Shown here piece by piece: positions 44,842 to 52,518 of a DNA stretch of 64,000 bases. Under the pieces are notes generated by a model. It was not told the origin of the DNA. It worked only from the letters and a program-made list of their open reading frames with translations, and searched no databases. The stretch spans positions 434,001-498,000 of the forward strand of contig NZ_JACHJV010000002.1 in NCBI RefSeq assembly GCF_014203855.1, read 5' to 3'. The stretch comes from Kitasatospora kifunensis. Lineage in GTDB: Bacteria > Actinomycetota > Actinomycetes > Streptomycetales > Streptomycetaceae. Within the stretch, counting starts at the first letter, position 1. Each line of letters begins with the position of its first letter. Both the position numbers and the translations under genes were made by a program.

Positions 44842-45612
44842 TCACTGGGCGAGGTAGCCGCCGTCGACGGGGAGGACGGCGCCGGTGATGAAGGAGGCCT
44901 CGTCCGAGGCGAGGAAGAGGATCGCCCTGGCCACCTCGCCGGGTTCGCCGAGGCGCGCCATCGGGTGCAGCTTCTCGATCGCGCTCAAGTACTCGGGGCC
45001 ACCGGGCTCGTGCGCGAGCTCGCGCACCCGGTCGGTGCGGATGGTGCCCGGGGCGACGGCGTTGACTCTGATGCCCCGGGCGGCCCACTCCACGGCCAGG
45101 TGCTTGGTCAGCCCGGTGGCCACGAACTTGGCCGGGCCGTAGGTGGCTTGCCCGGACTGTCCGGCCATGCCCGAGATCGAGGACAGGCACACGATCGAGC
45201 CGCCGCCGTTGGCGGACATCTCCTCGATGGCGTACTTGCAGGTGAGGAACATGCCGCGGCCGTCCACCGCCATCACCCGGTCCCAGTCCTCGGGCGTGGC
45301 GTCGAGGACGTTCTGCAGGGGGAGGATCCCGGCGTTGGCGACCAGGACGTCGATCCGCCCGTACGCCTCGACCGCGGTGCGGATCATCCGGCGGGCGTCC
45401 TCGGCGTCCGCGACGTCGCCGACGGCCGTGTGCACCTCGATGCCGCTCGCGACCATCTGGACGCGGAGCCGTTCCAGCGCCTCGCCGTCGATGTCGGTGA
45501 GGACGAGCCGCGCGCCCTCCGCTGCGAAGAGTTCGGCAGTGGCCCGTCCGATTCCCCTGGCCGCGCCGGTCACCACCGCCGACTTCCCGGCCAGCCGTCC
45601 GCTGCGCTCCAC
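44842..45612 (-). CDS. Classical short-chain dehydrogenase/reductase
   Basis: 256 residues from GTG at 45612, with AGGA 5 nt upstream. Classical SDR: T-G-A-A-R-G-I-G-R-A-T near 15-25, N-A-G-I, catalytic S in L-S-S-I-S-G, Y-G-P-A-K (Y/K pair) and N-A-V-A-P-G-T-I-R-T-D, ending with D-G-G-Y. FabG-like; NAD(P)-dependent oxidation of an unknown alcohol. Convergent with the esterase gene; divergent from a small secreted-protein gene with a 295-bp spacer in which no other gene was seen. Confidence 0.93.
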   Translation of the reverse strand: MERSGRLAGKSAVVTGAARGIGRATAELFAAEGARLVLTDIDGEALERLRVQMVASGIEVHTAVGDVADAEDARRMIRTAVEAYGRIDVLVANAGILPLQNVLDATPEDWDRVMAVDGRGMFLTCKYAIEEMSANGGGSIVCLSSISGMAGQSGQATYGPAKFVATGLTKHLAVEWAARGIRVNAVAPGTIRTDRVRELAHEPGGPEYLSAIEKLHPMARLGEPGEVARAILFLASDEASFITGAVLPVDGGYLAQ

Positions 45613-45907
45613 GCTCGTCCTCTCCCGTGCCGCCGATGGAGTGTCACCCGGACCAGGGTGCCGCATCAGAGGCGGTGCGTGGGGGACCGGGAGGGGCGTG
45701 CCGTGGACGGTGCTTCGCGTACCGCGGTGACGCCGCGCAGGCAGGCCCCGCTTGACCTCCACACCCCAAGCTCCGACCGACTTCTGATCCCCTGTCATCT
45801 GGCGCAGAAGAGTGGAGTGCGGCGGAATTGGCGTGGGCATGCGGTGCTGTGGCAACGGATGTGACCGCTCGGCCCCATGCGAGGGGCCGCTCAGCGAGAG
45901 GACATCC

Positions 45908-46234
45908 ATGCGCCCCGGACGACTCGCCGGCGCGGGCCTGGCAGCGGTGGCACTGACAGCCATCCTCGCCGGCCCCGCCCAAGCCGACGCCCTCCCCGAG
46001 ACCGTGTCCGTCACCGGCTCCCCGGGCGGCGTCGTCGCCATCTGCCCCGAGGGCCTGCACCCGGACAACAACTGGACCCTCACCAACGGCGACGGCACCC
46101 CGCTCGGCAAGAACCAGCGATGGAACTGGACGGTCACCGGGGGAGGCCAGGGCATCGCCGCCTGGATCGCCCCCTACCTCAACTCGCCGCCCCCGCCCCC
46201 CAGCATCACCCTGACGGTCGTCTGTTCCTGCTGA
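45908..46234 (+). CDS. Small secreted protein of unknown function
   Basis: 108 residues from ATG at 45908, AGAGGA 6 nt upstream. Signal peptide: R-P-G-R-L then a hydrophobic Ala/Leu stretch, cleavage near A-Q-A-D (27). The mature chain of about 80 residues has three Cys (V-A-I-C-P-E-G and the terminal V-C-S-C), a W-x-W pair and a Pro-rich stretch near the end. No family recognised. A hairpin terminator follows 30 bp after the stop. Confidence 0.72.
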   Translation: MRPGRLAGAGLAAVALTAILAGPAQADALPETVSVTGSPGGVVAICPEGLHPDNNWTLTNGDGTPLGKNQRWNWTVTGGGQGIAAWIAPYLNSPPPPPSITLTVVCSC

Positions 46235-46264
46235 GCACCCAGCAGCGCAGGAGGCGCGGCGGCT

Positions 46265-46300
46265 GACGCGCCGTTCGGACGCTGGTCCGGACGGCGCGTC
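46265..46300 (+). terminator. Hairpin terminator after small secreted protein gene
   Basis: 16-nt arms (GACGCGCCGTTCGGAC and complement with one G-U-type pair) around the loop GCTG, 30 bp after the stop at 46234. It may also insulate the GNAT remnant on the other strand. Confidence 0.7.
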
Positions 46301-46321
46301 GACTACCCGAACGACCAGGCC

Positions 46322-46405
46322 TCAGCCCATGGTCCTGGTGTTGATGAGCGGCGCGTCCCGCGAGAGCTCCCGGAACCCGAGGCCGTAGTACAGCCCGCGC
46401 GCCCG
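46322..46405 (-). pseudogene. C-terminal remnant of a GNAT acetyltransferase
   Basis: The minus strand reads H-H-R-A-R-G-L-Y-Y-G-L-G-F-R-E-L followed by about 14 residues and a stop, the typical C-terminal acetyl-CoA-proximal motif (R-A-x-x-L-Y-x-x-L-G-F) of GNAT enzymes. The acetyl-CoA-binding core is missing, and the frame upstream encodes nothing recognisable before the NUDIX gene promoter. Probably the tail of a deleted gene. Confidence 0.6.
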
Positions 46406-46560
46406 GTGGTGCCCCGGCGCACCCAGGCAGGCAACCGCTATATGAGTGGCCCCGTATATGCGTAGCCCCGGCCGCCCGTTCGAGTGCAGATTCGAGGAAT
46501 CCGCTCCGGCCGCCGCCCCGGCCGGTAGGGTCCGGAACCCCACCACCCGGGAAGGGCACC

Positions 46561-47010
46561 ATGACCGACGACTTCAAGAGCGTGCTCGTCTTCATCACCA
46601 CCCCGAGCAACGAGATCCTGCTCCAGCTGCGCGACGACGACCCGGGCATCAGCTGGCCCGGGTTCTGGCACATCCCGGGCGGACACCGTGAGCCCGGGGA
46701 AACGCCGTACGAGACGGCGGTGCGCGAACTCCGGGAGGAGACCGGTCTCGACGTCGAGGGGCTACTGCCCTTCGACCCGGTCCCGTTCGAAGGCCAGGAC
46801 CACGCCAGGCACCCGCTCTTCCACGCCGTCGTCGACGTGGACCCCGCAGGCCTGGTCCTCGGCGAAGGCCAGGATCTGCGCCTGGTGCCGCTCGCCGACG
46901 TGCCATCCATGAAGGTGCCGCCCTACCAGAAGGACTACCTCCGGCAGTTGGAAGGACATCTTCGGGTGGGCAGGCCCCGTGTGTGGGGCGCGACCGGAGG
47001 CAACCAGTGA
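46561..47010 (+). CDS. NUDIX hydrolase
   Basis: 149 residues, GGAAGGG 5 nt before the ATG. A complete Nudix box: G-H-R-E-P-G-E then seven residues then R-E-L-R-E-E-T-G-L (near 40-62), the Mg-binding pyrophosphohydrolase signature. It hydrolyses a nucleoside-diphosphate-linked substrate; specificity is not evident. Convergent with the ArsR gene (58 bp). Confidence 0.94.
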   Translation: MTDDFKSVLVFITTPSNEILLQLRDDDPGISWPGFWHIPGGHREPGETPYETAVRELREETGLDVEGLLPFDPVPFEGQDHARHPLFHAVVDVDPAGLVLGEGQDLRLVPLADVPSMKVPPYQKDYLRQLEGHLRVGRPRVWGATGGNQ

Positions 47011-47068
47011 TCCAAATAGGGGGCGAGTCACGCTGCGTGGCGGCCGGTGACCCTGCGGCCCCCCCGAC

Positions 47069-47386
47069 TCAGGCCGCGCTGTCGACGTTGTCCAGTACGG
47101 CGCGGAGCAGGCCCGGAAACCGCTCCTCGAACTCGTCGGCGCGCAGCCGGGCGCTGTGCTGCTGCCCCTGGTGGTTGCGCAGCAGCAGGCCGCATTCCCG
47201 GAGTACCCGGAAGTGGTGCGAGGCGTTCGACTTGCTGATCCCCAGCGCGTTGTAGATCGCCGAGCATTCGGTCTCGCCCTGCCGGGCCAGCAGATCGACG
47301 ATCCGCAGCCGGAGCGGATCGCTCAGGCCGTGCATCGCTTCGGCCAGGCTGACGTTCGCCAGTTCGGCGTGGAAGGCGTCTCGCAT
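47069..47386 (-). CDS. ArsR-family transcriptional regulator
   Basis: 105 residues. Winged helix with L-S-D-P-L-R-L-R-I-V-D-L-L near 21-33 and recognition region S-K-S-N-A-S-H-H-F-R-V-L-R-E-C-G-L. The Cys ligands of metal-sensing ArsR proteins (E-L-C-V-C) are absent; two isolated Cys remain, so a non-metal signal is likely. Divergent from the MFS transporter gene and probably its repressor. Confidence 0.92.
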   Translation of the reverse strand: MRDAFHAELANVSLAEAMHGLSDPLRLRIVDLLARQGETECSAIYNALGISKSNASHHFRVLRECGLLLRNHQGQQHSARLRADEFEERFPGLLRAVLDNVDSAA

Positions 47387-47600
47387 GCCTTGATTCTACT
47401 TTCTTGGTCACGACTGCTTCGAGAGCAGCGGCTTCGACCGTGAAGTGGGTGGGAGGTGCGGGGAGGTGCTGGGCCGCGACGTCGCCTGCCAGGTTGTCAA
47501 CTACCGCCCGGCCGGTGGCTCCTCCGGTCCTGATGGCCGGTCAGGTCATCGTGGGCGCCGCCTCTTCCAAGGGTTCAATGATCGTTGTACCATCCAATCC

Positions 47601-48905
47601 ATGCATCCACGGATCTACCTCCTGGCCCTTGGCACGTTCACCGTAGGAACCGAGGGCTACGTGATCGCCGGTGTGCTCCCCAGCGTGGCGCACGACATGC
47701 ACACCTCGGTGTCCATGTGCGGACAGCTGGTCACAGTGTTCGCGCTGGTATACGCCCTCGCCGGAGCCCCGCTGATCGGCCTTCTCCACCAAGTCCCGCC
47801 CAAGCGCCTGCTCATGGGCGCCGCCTTGGTCTTCGCCCTCGCCAACGGGCTCGCCGCGGTCGCTCCCGATTTCGCGGTGCTGACCGGCGCCCGGGTACTC
47901 GCGGCCCTGGGCGCCGCCCTCTTCGCGGCTCCCGCCGCAGCGACGGCAGCCGCGCTCTGCGCCCCCGAAGAGCTGCCCAGGGCGATCTCGGTGACCGCCG
48001 GCGGCAACGCGCTCGCGCTCACCCTGGGCGCTCCGCTCGGCACCGTCGTCGGTTCGGCCTTCGGCTGGCGCGCCTCGTTCGGCTTCGTGACGCTGCTGGC
48101 GATCATCACCGCGGTGGCCGTCTGGACCGGCCTGCCCGACGTCCCGTCGGCTGGCAACACCGCCGCCGGGCGGCTCAACCTGCTGCGCCGGACCCCGATC
48201 CGCTGGGGCCTGGTGACGACCTTCGGGCTCTTCCTCGCCGCGTACTGCGTCTACACCTACCTGTCGCCGGTGGCGCACAAGGCCACCGGCCTCGGCAGCG
48301 ACGGCGTGGCGACCCTGATGATCGTGTTCGGCGCGGGCGGCCTCCTCGCCGGCCGACTGATCAGCAGGCTCATCGCCAGGCGCGGCATCGCCCTCGTGCT
48401 GCGCGGCGCCTTCCTGACGATCACCGCACTGCTCGCGGTGCTGACCGTCATCACCGTCGCGCACGTGCCGCTGGTGGCCACCGTCATCGTGTTCCCGCTG
48501 ATGTTCATGTTCGGGTCGGCCTGGTGGTCCGGCGGCATCAGCCAGCAGGCCCGGCTTGCGGGCCTGGCTCCCACCCAACGTGCCCAGGTCCTGGGGCTGC
48601 ACTTCTCGGCCCAGTACCTCGGCGTCGCGGTCGGCGGTGCGCTCGGTGGCCTCGCCCTGTCGGGCGTCGGGCCCACCGCGGTGCCTCTCGTCGGCGGGGC
48701 GATCGCGCTGGCCTGCGTCTTGAGCATCCGTCAGGTCACTCCTGCGGCCGTGGTCGGCGAGCCGGCAGCTCGGCCACGTGGTGATCGAGGCGGTTTGGCG
48801 GACGAACGGGCAAGGCCGCTGGACCCCCGGCTCCCGCAGGGGGAGGGGCAGGGGGTCGGCGCACCGCCGGCCGATCGGCTCGCCGGCCCGTCCCGTGGCC
48901 GATGA
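47601..48905 (+). CDS. MFS drug:H+ antiporter (DHA1/CmlA-like)
   Basis: 434 residues from ATG at 47601. Twelve hydrophobic segments; G-T-F-T-V-G-T-E-G-Y-V-I-A-G-V-L-P in TM1 is typical of DHA1 sugar/drug effluxers, and a basic loop K-R-L-L-M-G follows TM2. No SD is visible and TACCAT (47588-47593) sits 7 nt before the ATG, so it may be translated as a leaderless mRNA. The C-terminus carries about 50 hydrophilic residues beyond TM12. Likely controlled by the divergent ArsR protein. A 17-bp tandem repeat (48901-48932) starts in its final codons and includes its stop. Confidence 0.92.
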   Translation: MHPRIYLLALGTFTVGTEGYVIAGVLPSVAHDMHTSVSMCGQLVTVFALVYALAGAPLIGLLHQVPPKRLLMGAALVFALANGLAAVAPDFAVLTGARVLAALGAALFAAPAAATAAALCAPEELPRAISVTAGGNALALTLGAPLGTVVGSAFGWRASFGFVTLLAIITAVAVWTGLPDVPSAGNTAAGRLNLLRRTPIRWGLVTTFGLFLAAYCVYTYLSPVAHKATGLGSDGVATLMIVFGAGGLLAGRLISRLIARRGIALVLRGAFLTITALLAVLTVITVAHVPLVATVIVFPLMFMFGSAWWSGGISQQARLAGLAPTQRAQVLGLHFSAQYLGVAVGGALGGLALSGVGPTAVPLVGGAIALACVLSIRQVTPAAVVGEPAARPRGDRGGLADERARPLDPRLPQGEGQGVGAPPADRLAGPSRGR

Positions 48906-49014
48906 CGGCTGAGCCGCGATGACGGCTGAGCCTCCGACACCGCCCGTAGCCGGCCGGCCGAGCAGGCAGCTGACCCAGGTCGTCGGCGCCGGCCAGGCTG
49001 GTAGGGTCTGAAAA

Positions 49015-49512
49015 ATGACCACGCCCGACCCATCGCCGCAGGCGGACGAGCATGCCGATCTGTGGCTTGCGCCGGCCGAGCTGGAGTCATGGATGTCGGT
49101 GGTCCGCCTGATCACCCGGCTGCCGTGGGCCATCGACGCGCAGCTGATACGCGATGCGGATCTGAGCATGGTCGAGTACATGGCCTTGGCGATGCTGTCC
49201 GAGGCTCCGGAACGGACCCTGCGGATGAGCGTGCTGGCCGAGCGCACCAGTGCGTCGCTGTCCCGGTTGTCGCACCTCGTGAAGCGGCTCGAGAGCCGCG
49301 GCTATGTCCGGCGCGAACCGGACCCGGCAGACGGGCGCTTCACCAACGCGATCCTCCTGCCCGCCGGCATGAGCAAGCTTGAATCGGCCGCGCCCGGCCA
49401 TGTGGCCTACGTGCGCCACCTCGTGGTGGACAACCTGTCCAGCGAGCGCCTGCGCCGACTGGGCCAGGACGCCGAGCGCATCCTGCAACGCATCGACTCA
49501 CCCGCACGCTGA
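49015..49512 (+). CDS. MarR-family transcriptional regulator
   Basis: 165 residues. Winged helix: R-M-S-V-L-A-E-R-T-S-A-S-L-S-R-L-S-H-L-V-K-R-L-E and wing G-Y-V-R-R-E-P-D-P-A-D-G-R-F-T. Co-directional with, and upstream of, the SnoaL-like and FMN-reductase genes, whose promoters carry matching 16-bp palindromes. It is the obvious candidate repressor of that set. AGGG precedes the ATG. Confidence 0.92.
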   Translation: MTTPDPSPQADEHADLWLAPAELESWMSVVRLITRLPWAIDAQLIRDADLSMVEYMALAMLSEAPERTLRMSVLAERTSASLSRLSHLVKRLESRGYVRREPDPADGRFTNAILLPAGMSKLESAAPGHVAYVRHLVVDNLSSERLRRLGQDAERILQRIDSPAR

Positions 49513-49607
49513 AGGCCCCGGGGGTGCACGGGCCGGTGAACGGCCCTCGCCTCGATGGCTTCGCCGTCGCCAGAAGCGCGTGGGCTACGGCCTCTGTCGA
49601 ACCCATC

Positions 49608-49623
49608 ACTTGAATGTTAAAGT
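49608..49623. promoter_or_regulatory. MarR-type operator, copy 1 (ACTTGAA-N2-TTAAAGT)
   Basis: A near-perfect dyad differing at one position from the copy at 50301-50316. It lies 143 bp before the SnoaL-like gene, in an AT-rich island within GC-rich DNA. Predicted site of the MarR protein at 49015. Confidence 0.6.
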
Positions 49624-49766
49624 TATTAGGTGCAAGCGCATCGGGTCTGCAGCCCCTGACGGGGGACTGCCCGGCGGCACTGTCAGGCCTGCTCCGCCGC
49701 CTCTCGCAGGTCACCTCAACCCTCTCAGGGCAGGTGGCGTCGACCGCACGAACCAGGAGAACGCAG

Positions 49767-50186
49767 ATGTCACTGGAGAACGAGAAGATCATCCGCAACG
49801 CCTACCAGGTCGCCGAGGACAAGGATGTCGCCGGGTGGGTCGCGGCCTTCACCGAGGACGGGACCTTCACGGACATGTCGATCCCGGCCACCTATCGCGG
49901 CCCGGACGAGCTCGGCCAGACCGTCGAGGTCTACGCGAAGGCGTTTCCCGACATGCACCGCGAGCTCGGCCAGTTCTACGTCACCGGCGACGTGGTGATC
50001 GTCCAGCTTCGCCTGCAGGGCACCCACCTCGGCCCGCTGGAGCTGCCCTCGGGCACCGTCCCCGCGACCGGCAAGCGCATGGATGCCCCGTGCTGCGACG
50101 TGTTCGAGCTGGTCGACGGCAAGATCAAGCGCTTCGACTGCTACGCGGAAGGCTCCGTCATCGCCGCCCAGCTCGGCCTGGCCTGA
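49767..50186 (+). CDS. SnoaL-like (NTF2-fold) polyketide-cyclase/ester-cyclase family protein
   Basis: 139 residues, AGGAGA 7 nt before the ATG. NTF2-like fold: I-R-N-A-Y-Q-V-A-E-D-K-D-V-A-G-W-V-A-A-F-T-E-D-G-T-F near 9-34, Y-R-G-P-D-E-L near 43-49, and C-terminal F-E-L-V-D-G-K-I-K-R-F-D-C-Y. Such proteins are cyclases, isomerases or detoxification enzymes; no catalytic residue is diagnostic here. Preceded by a MarR-type palindrome and followed by a very strong hairpin, so it is its own transcript within the MarR regulon. Confidence 0.88.
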   Translation: MSLENEKIIRNAYQVAEDKDVAGWVAAFTEDGTFTDMSIPATYRGPDELGQTVEVYAKAFPDMHRELGQFYVTGDVVIVQLRLQGTHLGPLELPSGTVPATGKRMDAPCCDVFELVDGKIKRFDCYAEGSVIAAQLGLA

Positions 50187-50204
50187 GCTCGACGAGGGGC
50201 ACCT

Positions 50205-50250
50205 GCGGGGCCCGGATCCGGCCGAGCGCTCGGCCGGATCCGGGCCCCGC
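50205..50250. terminator. Perfect 46-bp palindrome, probable strong terminator
   Basis: Two 23-bp arms with no mismatch (starting GCGGGGCCCGGATCC, centre GAGC/GCTC) lie 18 bp after the SnoaL-like stop. Folded as RNA it gives about 21 GC-rich pairs with a 4-nt loop. It separates the SnoaL-like transcript from the operator/promoter of the FMN-reductase gene and is symmetric, so it would act in both directions. Confidence 0.75.
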
Positions 50251-50300
50251 GTGGTCTGCCTGGTGGCATGCGGGGCTGGGGTGGCCCATACTGCAATCTA

Positions 50301-50316
50301 ACTTGAATCTTCAAGT
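50301..50316. promoter_or_regulatory. MarR-type operator, copy 2 (ACTTGAA-N2-TTCAAGT)
   Basis: A perfect 7-bp dyad with 2-bp spacer, 48 bp before the FMN-reductase ATG; same motif as the site at 49608. Confidence 0.7.
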
Positions 50317-50335
50317 CAACGGTTCTAGGGTTAGC

Positions 50336-50347
50336 TTGAAGGTTCAA
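50336..50347. promoter_or_regulatory. MarR-type operator, copy 3 (TTGAA-N2-TTCAA)
   Basis: A perfect 5-bp dyad (CTTGAA on the left arm) whose centre is 33 bp, about three helical turns, from copy 2, so two repressor dimers could bind the same face. It ends 16 bp before the FMN-reductase ATG. Confidence 0.6.
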
Positions 50348-50363
50348 TGCATAGGAGGTCGTC

Positions 50364-50927
50364 ATGACCACCCTCAAGATCGCGGTGATCCTCGGCAGCA
50401 CCCGCCCCGGCCGCAACGGGAAGGCGGTGGCCGACTGGGTCATCGACCGCGCGGGCGCCCGCATCGGCGCCGAGTACGAACTGGTCGACCTCGCCGACTG
50501 GCCCCTGCCCCACATGGACGAGCCCCTGCCGCCGTCCATGGGCCAGTACCAGCGGGACCACACCAAGGCCTGGGCCGCCAAGATCGCCGAGTTCGACGGC
50601 TACGTCTTCGTCACCCCTGAGTACAACCACTCCATCCCCGGCGTGTTGAAGAACGCGATCGACTTCGCCTACGCCGAGTGGAACAACAAGGCCGCCGCCT
50701 TCGTCTCCTACGGCACCGTCGGCGGCGTGCGCGCCGTCGAGCACCTGCGCACCATCGCGTCCGCGCTCCAACTCGCCCACGTCAACCAGCAGCTGAGCTT
50801 CTCCCTGTTCTCCGACTTCGAGAACCTCGCCATCTTCAAGCCCGCGGAGCGCCACGACGCCTCGGCGACCAAGCTCTTCGACCAGTTGGAGGCCTGGACG
50901 GCGGCCATGAAGACCCTGCACGGGTGA
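50364..50927 (+). CDS. NADPH-dependent FMN reductase family protein
   Basis: 187 residues, GGAGG 6 nt before the ATG. Flavodoxin-like: phosphate loop G-S-T-R-P-G-R-N-G near 11-19 and P-E-Y-N-H-S-I-P-G-V-L-K-N-A-I-D near 87-102, the signature of quinone/azo/chromate-type flavin reductases. Two MarR-type palindromes overlap its promoter, which fits induction by electrophiles or quinones. The downstream NTF2-like remnant begins within 15 bp. Confidence 0.93.
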   Translation: MTTLKIAVILGSTRPGRNGKAVADWVIDRAGARIGAEYELVDLADWPLPHMDEPLPPSMGQYQRDHTKAWAAKIAEFDGYVFVTPEYNHSIPGVLKNAIDFAYAEWNNKAAAFVSYGTVGGVRAVEHLRTIASALQLAHVNQQLSFSLFSDFENLAIFKPAERHDASATKLFDQLEAWTAAMKTLHG

Positions 50928-50938
50928 AGCCAACTATC

Positions 50939-51052
50939 ATGATCGCGCCTGTCCGCTACCTCGACGAATTCGTCGAGCAGGACGGCGCGTGGCTCTTCGC
51001 TGAGCGCCGCCTGATGGTCGACTGGACCGAGACCCGCCCCTGCACGCCCTGA
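50939..51052 (+). pseudogene. C-terminal remnant of an NTF2/SnoaL-like protein
   Basis: 37 codons read V-R-Y-L-D-E-F-V-E-Q-D-G-A-W-L-F-A-E-R-R-L and V-D-W-T-E-T-R-P, the usual last strands of SnoaL_4-type proteins of about 140-160 residues. The ATG at 50939 has no SD and the first 100 residues are missing. It directly abuts the FMN-reductase gene and is unrelated in sequence to the SnoaL-like protein at 49767. Confidence 0.65.
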
Positions 51053-51093
51053 ACGCGTGGGGGCCGCCGCACCGACCGTGGGAGCGTCACCGA

Positions 51094-52341
51094 ATGACGG
51101 ACGAAGGCGCTCCTGCCGTAACCGGCGAGTCGACGTCCTGGCAGCGCCTGCGGCGGCAGTTGTGGCAGCCGCCGCGTGCCCACGGCGAGCAGCCGAGCGA
51201 GCGCGTCGTCGGCCCGCTGGAGCTCTTCTACGACCTGGTGGTGGTCGTCCTGGTCGCGCAGGCGGCCCACCACCTCGCGGGCAAGCTCACCTTGCGCGGC
51301 CTGGGCGAGTACGCCGCGGTGTTCGGACTCGTCTGGATCGCCTGGGTCAACGGGAGCCTCCACCATGAGCTGCACGGCCGCGAGGACGCCCGCGCGCGCA
51401 GCACCTTCCTGCTCCAGATCCTGGTCCTCGTCCCGCTGGGGGCCTTCATCCCCGAGGCAGGCGGCGCACGGGGAGCGGCATTCGCCGTCACGGCCGGAAG
51501 CCTGTTCGCGGTGCTGGCCGTGCTGTGGCTGCTGGCCTCCCGCGGCGACCGACCCGAGTACCGCCGCTCCAGCAGACTCTTCGTCACCGGGACCGTCTGC
51601 TGCGCCGTCATCCTCGGTGCGAGCGCGCTGCTCCCCGCCGCTTCCCGGGTGTGGACCTGGGGGCTGCTGGACGTCGTCTACCTGGCCGGCTTCGCCGCCG
51701 TGATCCTCACGGCCGTGCCGGGCGCGGCCGCCACGCTCACCATCACCGACGCCCTCATCGAACGGTTCGGACTGCTCATCATCATCGTGCTCGGTGAGAC
51801 CGTCACCGGCGTCGTGAGCGGACTCGCGGCCGAGCCCCTCGGCGCGCTCACCATCGCGGTCGCGCTGATCGCCGTCGTGGTCGGCTTCGGCGCCTGGTGG
51901 ACCTACTTCGACTTCGCCGGCCACCGCGCGCCCCGGCGGACCCCGGCCGCCACCGTGCAGTGGATGCTCGCCCACCTGCCGCTCACCGCCGCGGTGGCCT
52001 CCATGGGCGCGGCCATGGTCGGCCTCGTCGAGCACGCCCACGCGGGACGTACCGCCGCCGCCACCTCCTGGGTGCTCTGCGGCGGTGCCGCGGTCGTCCT
52101 CGTCAGCACGATGTTCGTGGCCGCCGCCCTCGAAGCCTGGCGCAGCAAGCGCAAGTTGTACCGCCCCCTCTCCCGCATCTGTGCCACGGCGGTCGTCGCC
52201 TGCCTCGGGCTGGGGGCGGTCCGTCCCGCACCGATCGTGCTCGGCCTGGTCCTCGTCGTGCTCTTCGGTATCCCCTGGGGATTCGCCGTCGGCTACCGAC
52301 TCCGCCGGCCCGACGCCATCGACGGACAGCTTGTCGGTTAG
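51094..52341 (+). CDS. LtrA-family (low temperature requirement protein A) membrane protein
   Basis: 415 residues. After a polar N-terminus, V-G-P-L-E-L-F-Y-D-L-V-V-V-V-L-V-A near 47-63 is the diagnostic LtrA opening, followed by about ten hydrophobic segments and I-I-I-V-L-G-E-T-V-T-G-V-V in the middle. LtrA-like proteins are multi-pass membrane proteins of undefined function, first linked to cold growth in Listeria. Monocistronic; GGGAG upstream of the ATG. Confidence 0.9.
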   Translation: MTDEGAPAVTGESTSWQRLRRQLWQPPRAHGEQPSERVVGPLELFYDLVVVVLVAQAAHHLAGKLTLRGLGEYAAVFGLVWIAWVNGSLHHELHGREDARARSTFLLQILVLVPLGAFIPEAGGARGAAFAVTAGSLFAVLAVLWLLASRGDRPEYRRSSRLFVTGTVCCAVILGASALLPAASRVWTWGLLDVVYLAGFAAVILTAVPGAAATLTITDALIERFGLLIIIVLGETVTGVVSGLAAEPLGALTIAVALIAVVVGFGAWWTYFDFAGHRAPRRTPAATVQWMLAHLPLTAAVASMGAAMVGLVEHAHAGRTAAATSWVLCGGAAVVLVSTMFVAAALEAWRSKRKLYRPLSRICATAVVACLGLGAVRPAPIVLGLVLVVLFGIPWGFAVGYRLRRPDAIDGQLVG

Positions 52342-52404
52342 TCGGCGGGTCCGTCCCGGCAGTGGCCTTGCTCGGCGTTGAGGCCTCGGGGCGGGCCAGG
52401 GTGC

Positions 52405-52507
52405 AGGTCAGCTCGCCGTACGGCTTGCGGCGCACCGCCGCGGTGAGCTGGCCGGCTTGCTCGTAGCCGACGTACCCGGGCGGCGAGCCGACCAGCCGGT
52501 GACCCAT
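52405..52507 (-). pseudogene. Fragment of a ClpB/ClpC-type AAA+ ATPase
   Basis: The minus strand reads H-R-L-V-G-S-P-P-G-Y-V-G-Y-E-Q-A-G-Q-L and T-A-A-V-R-R-K-P-Y-G, unmistakably the second AAA+ domain segment just before Walker B of Clp ATPases (G-x-P-P-G-Y-V-G-Y-E-x-G-G-Q-L-T). The Walker A upstream and D-E-I-E-K downstream are both missing, so about 30 codons survive as an internal fragment. It sits 11 bp beyond the stop of the XRE gene. Confidence 0.75.
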
Positions 52508-52518
52508 GGCCGGCCGGT

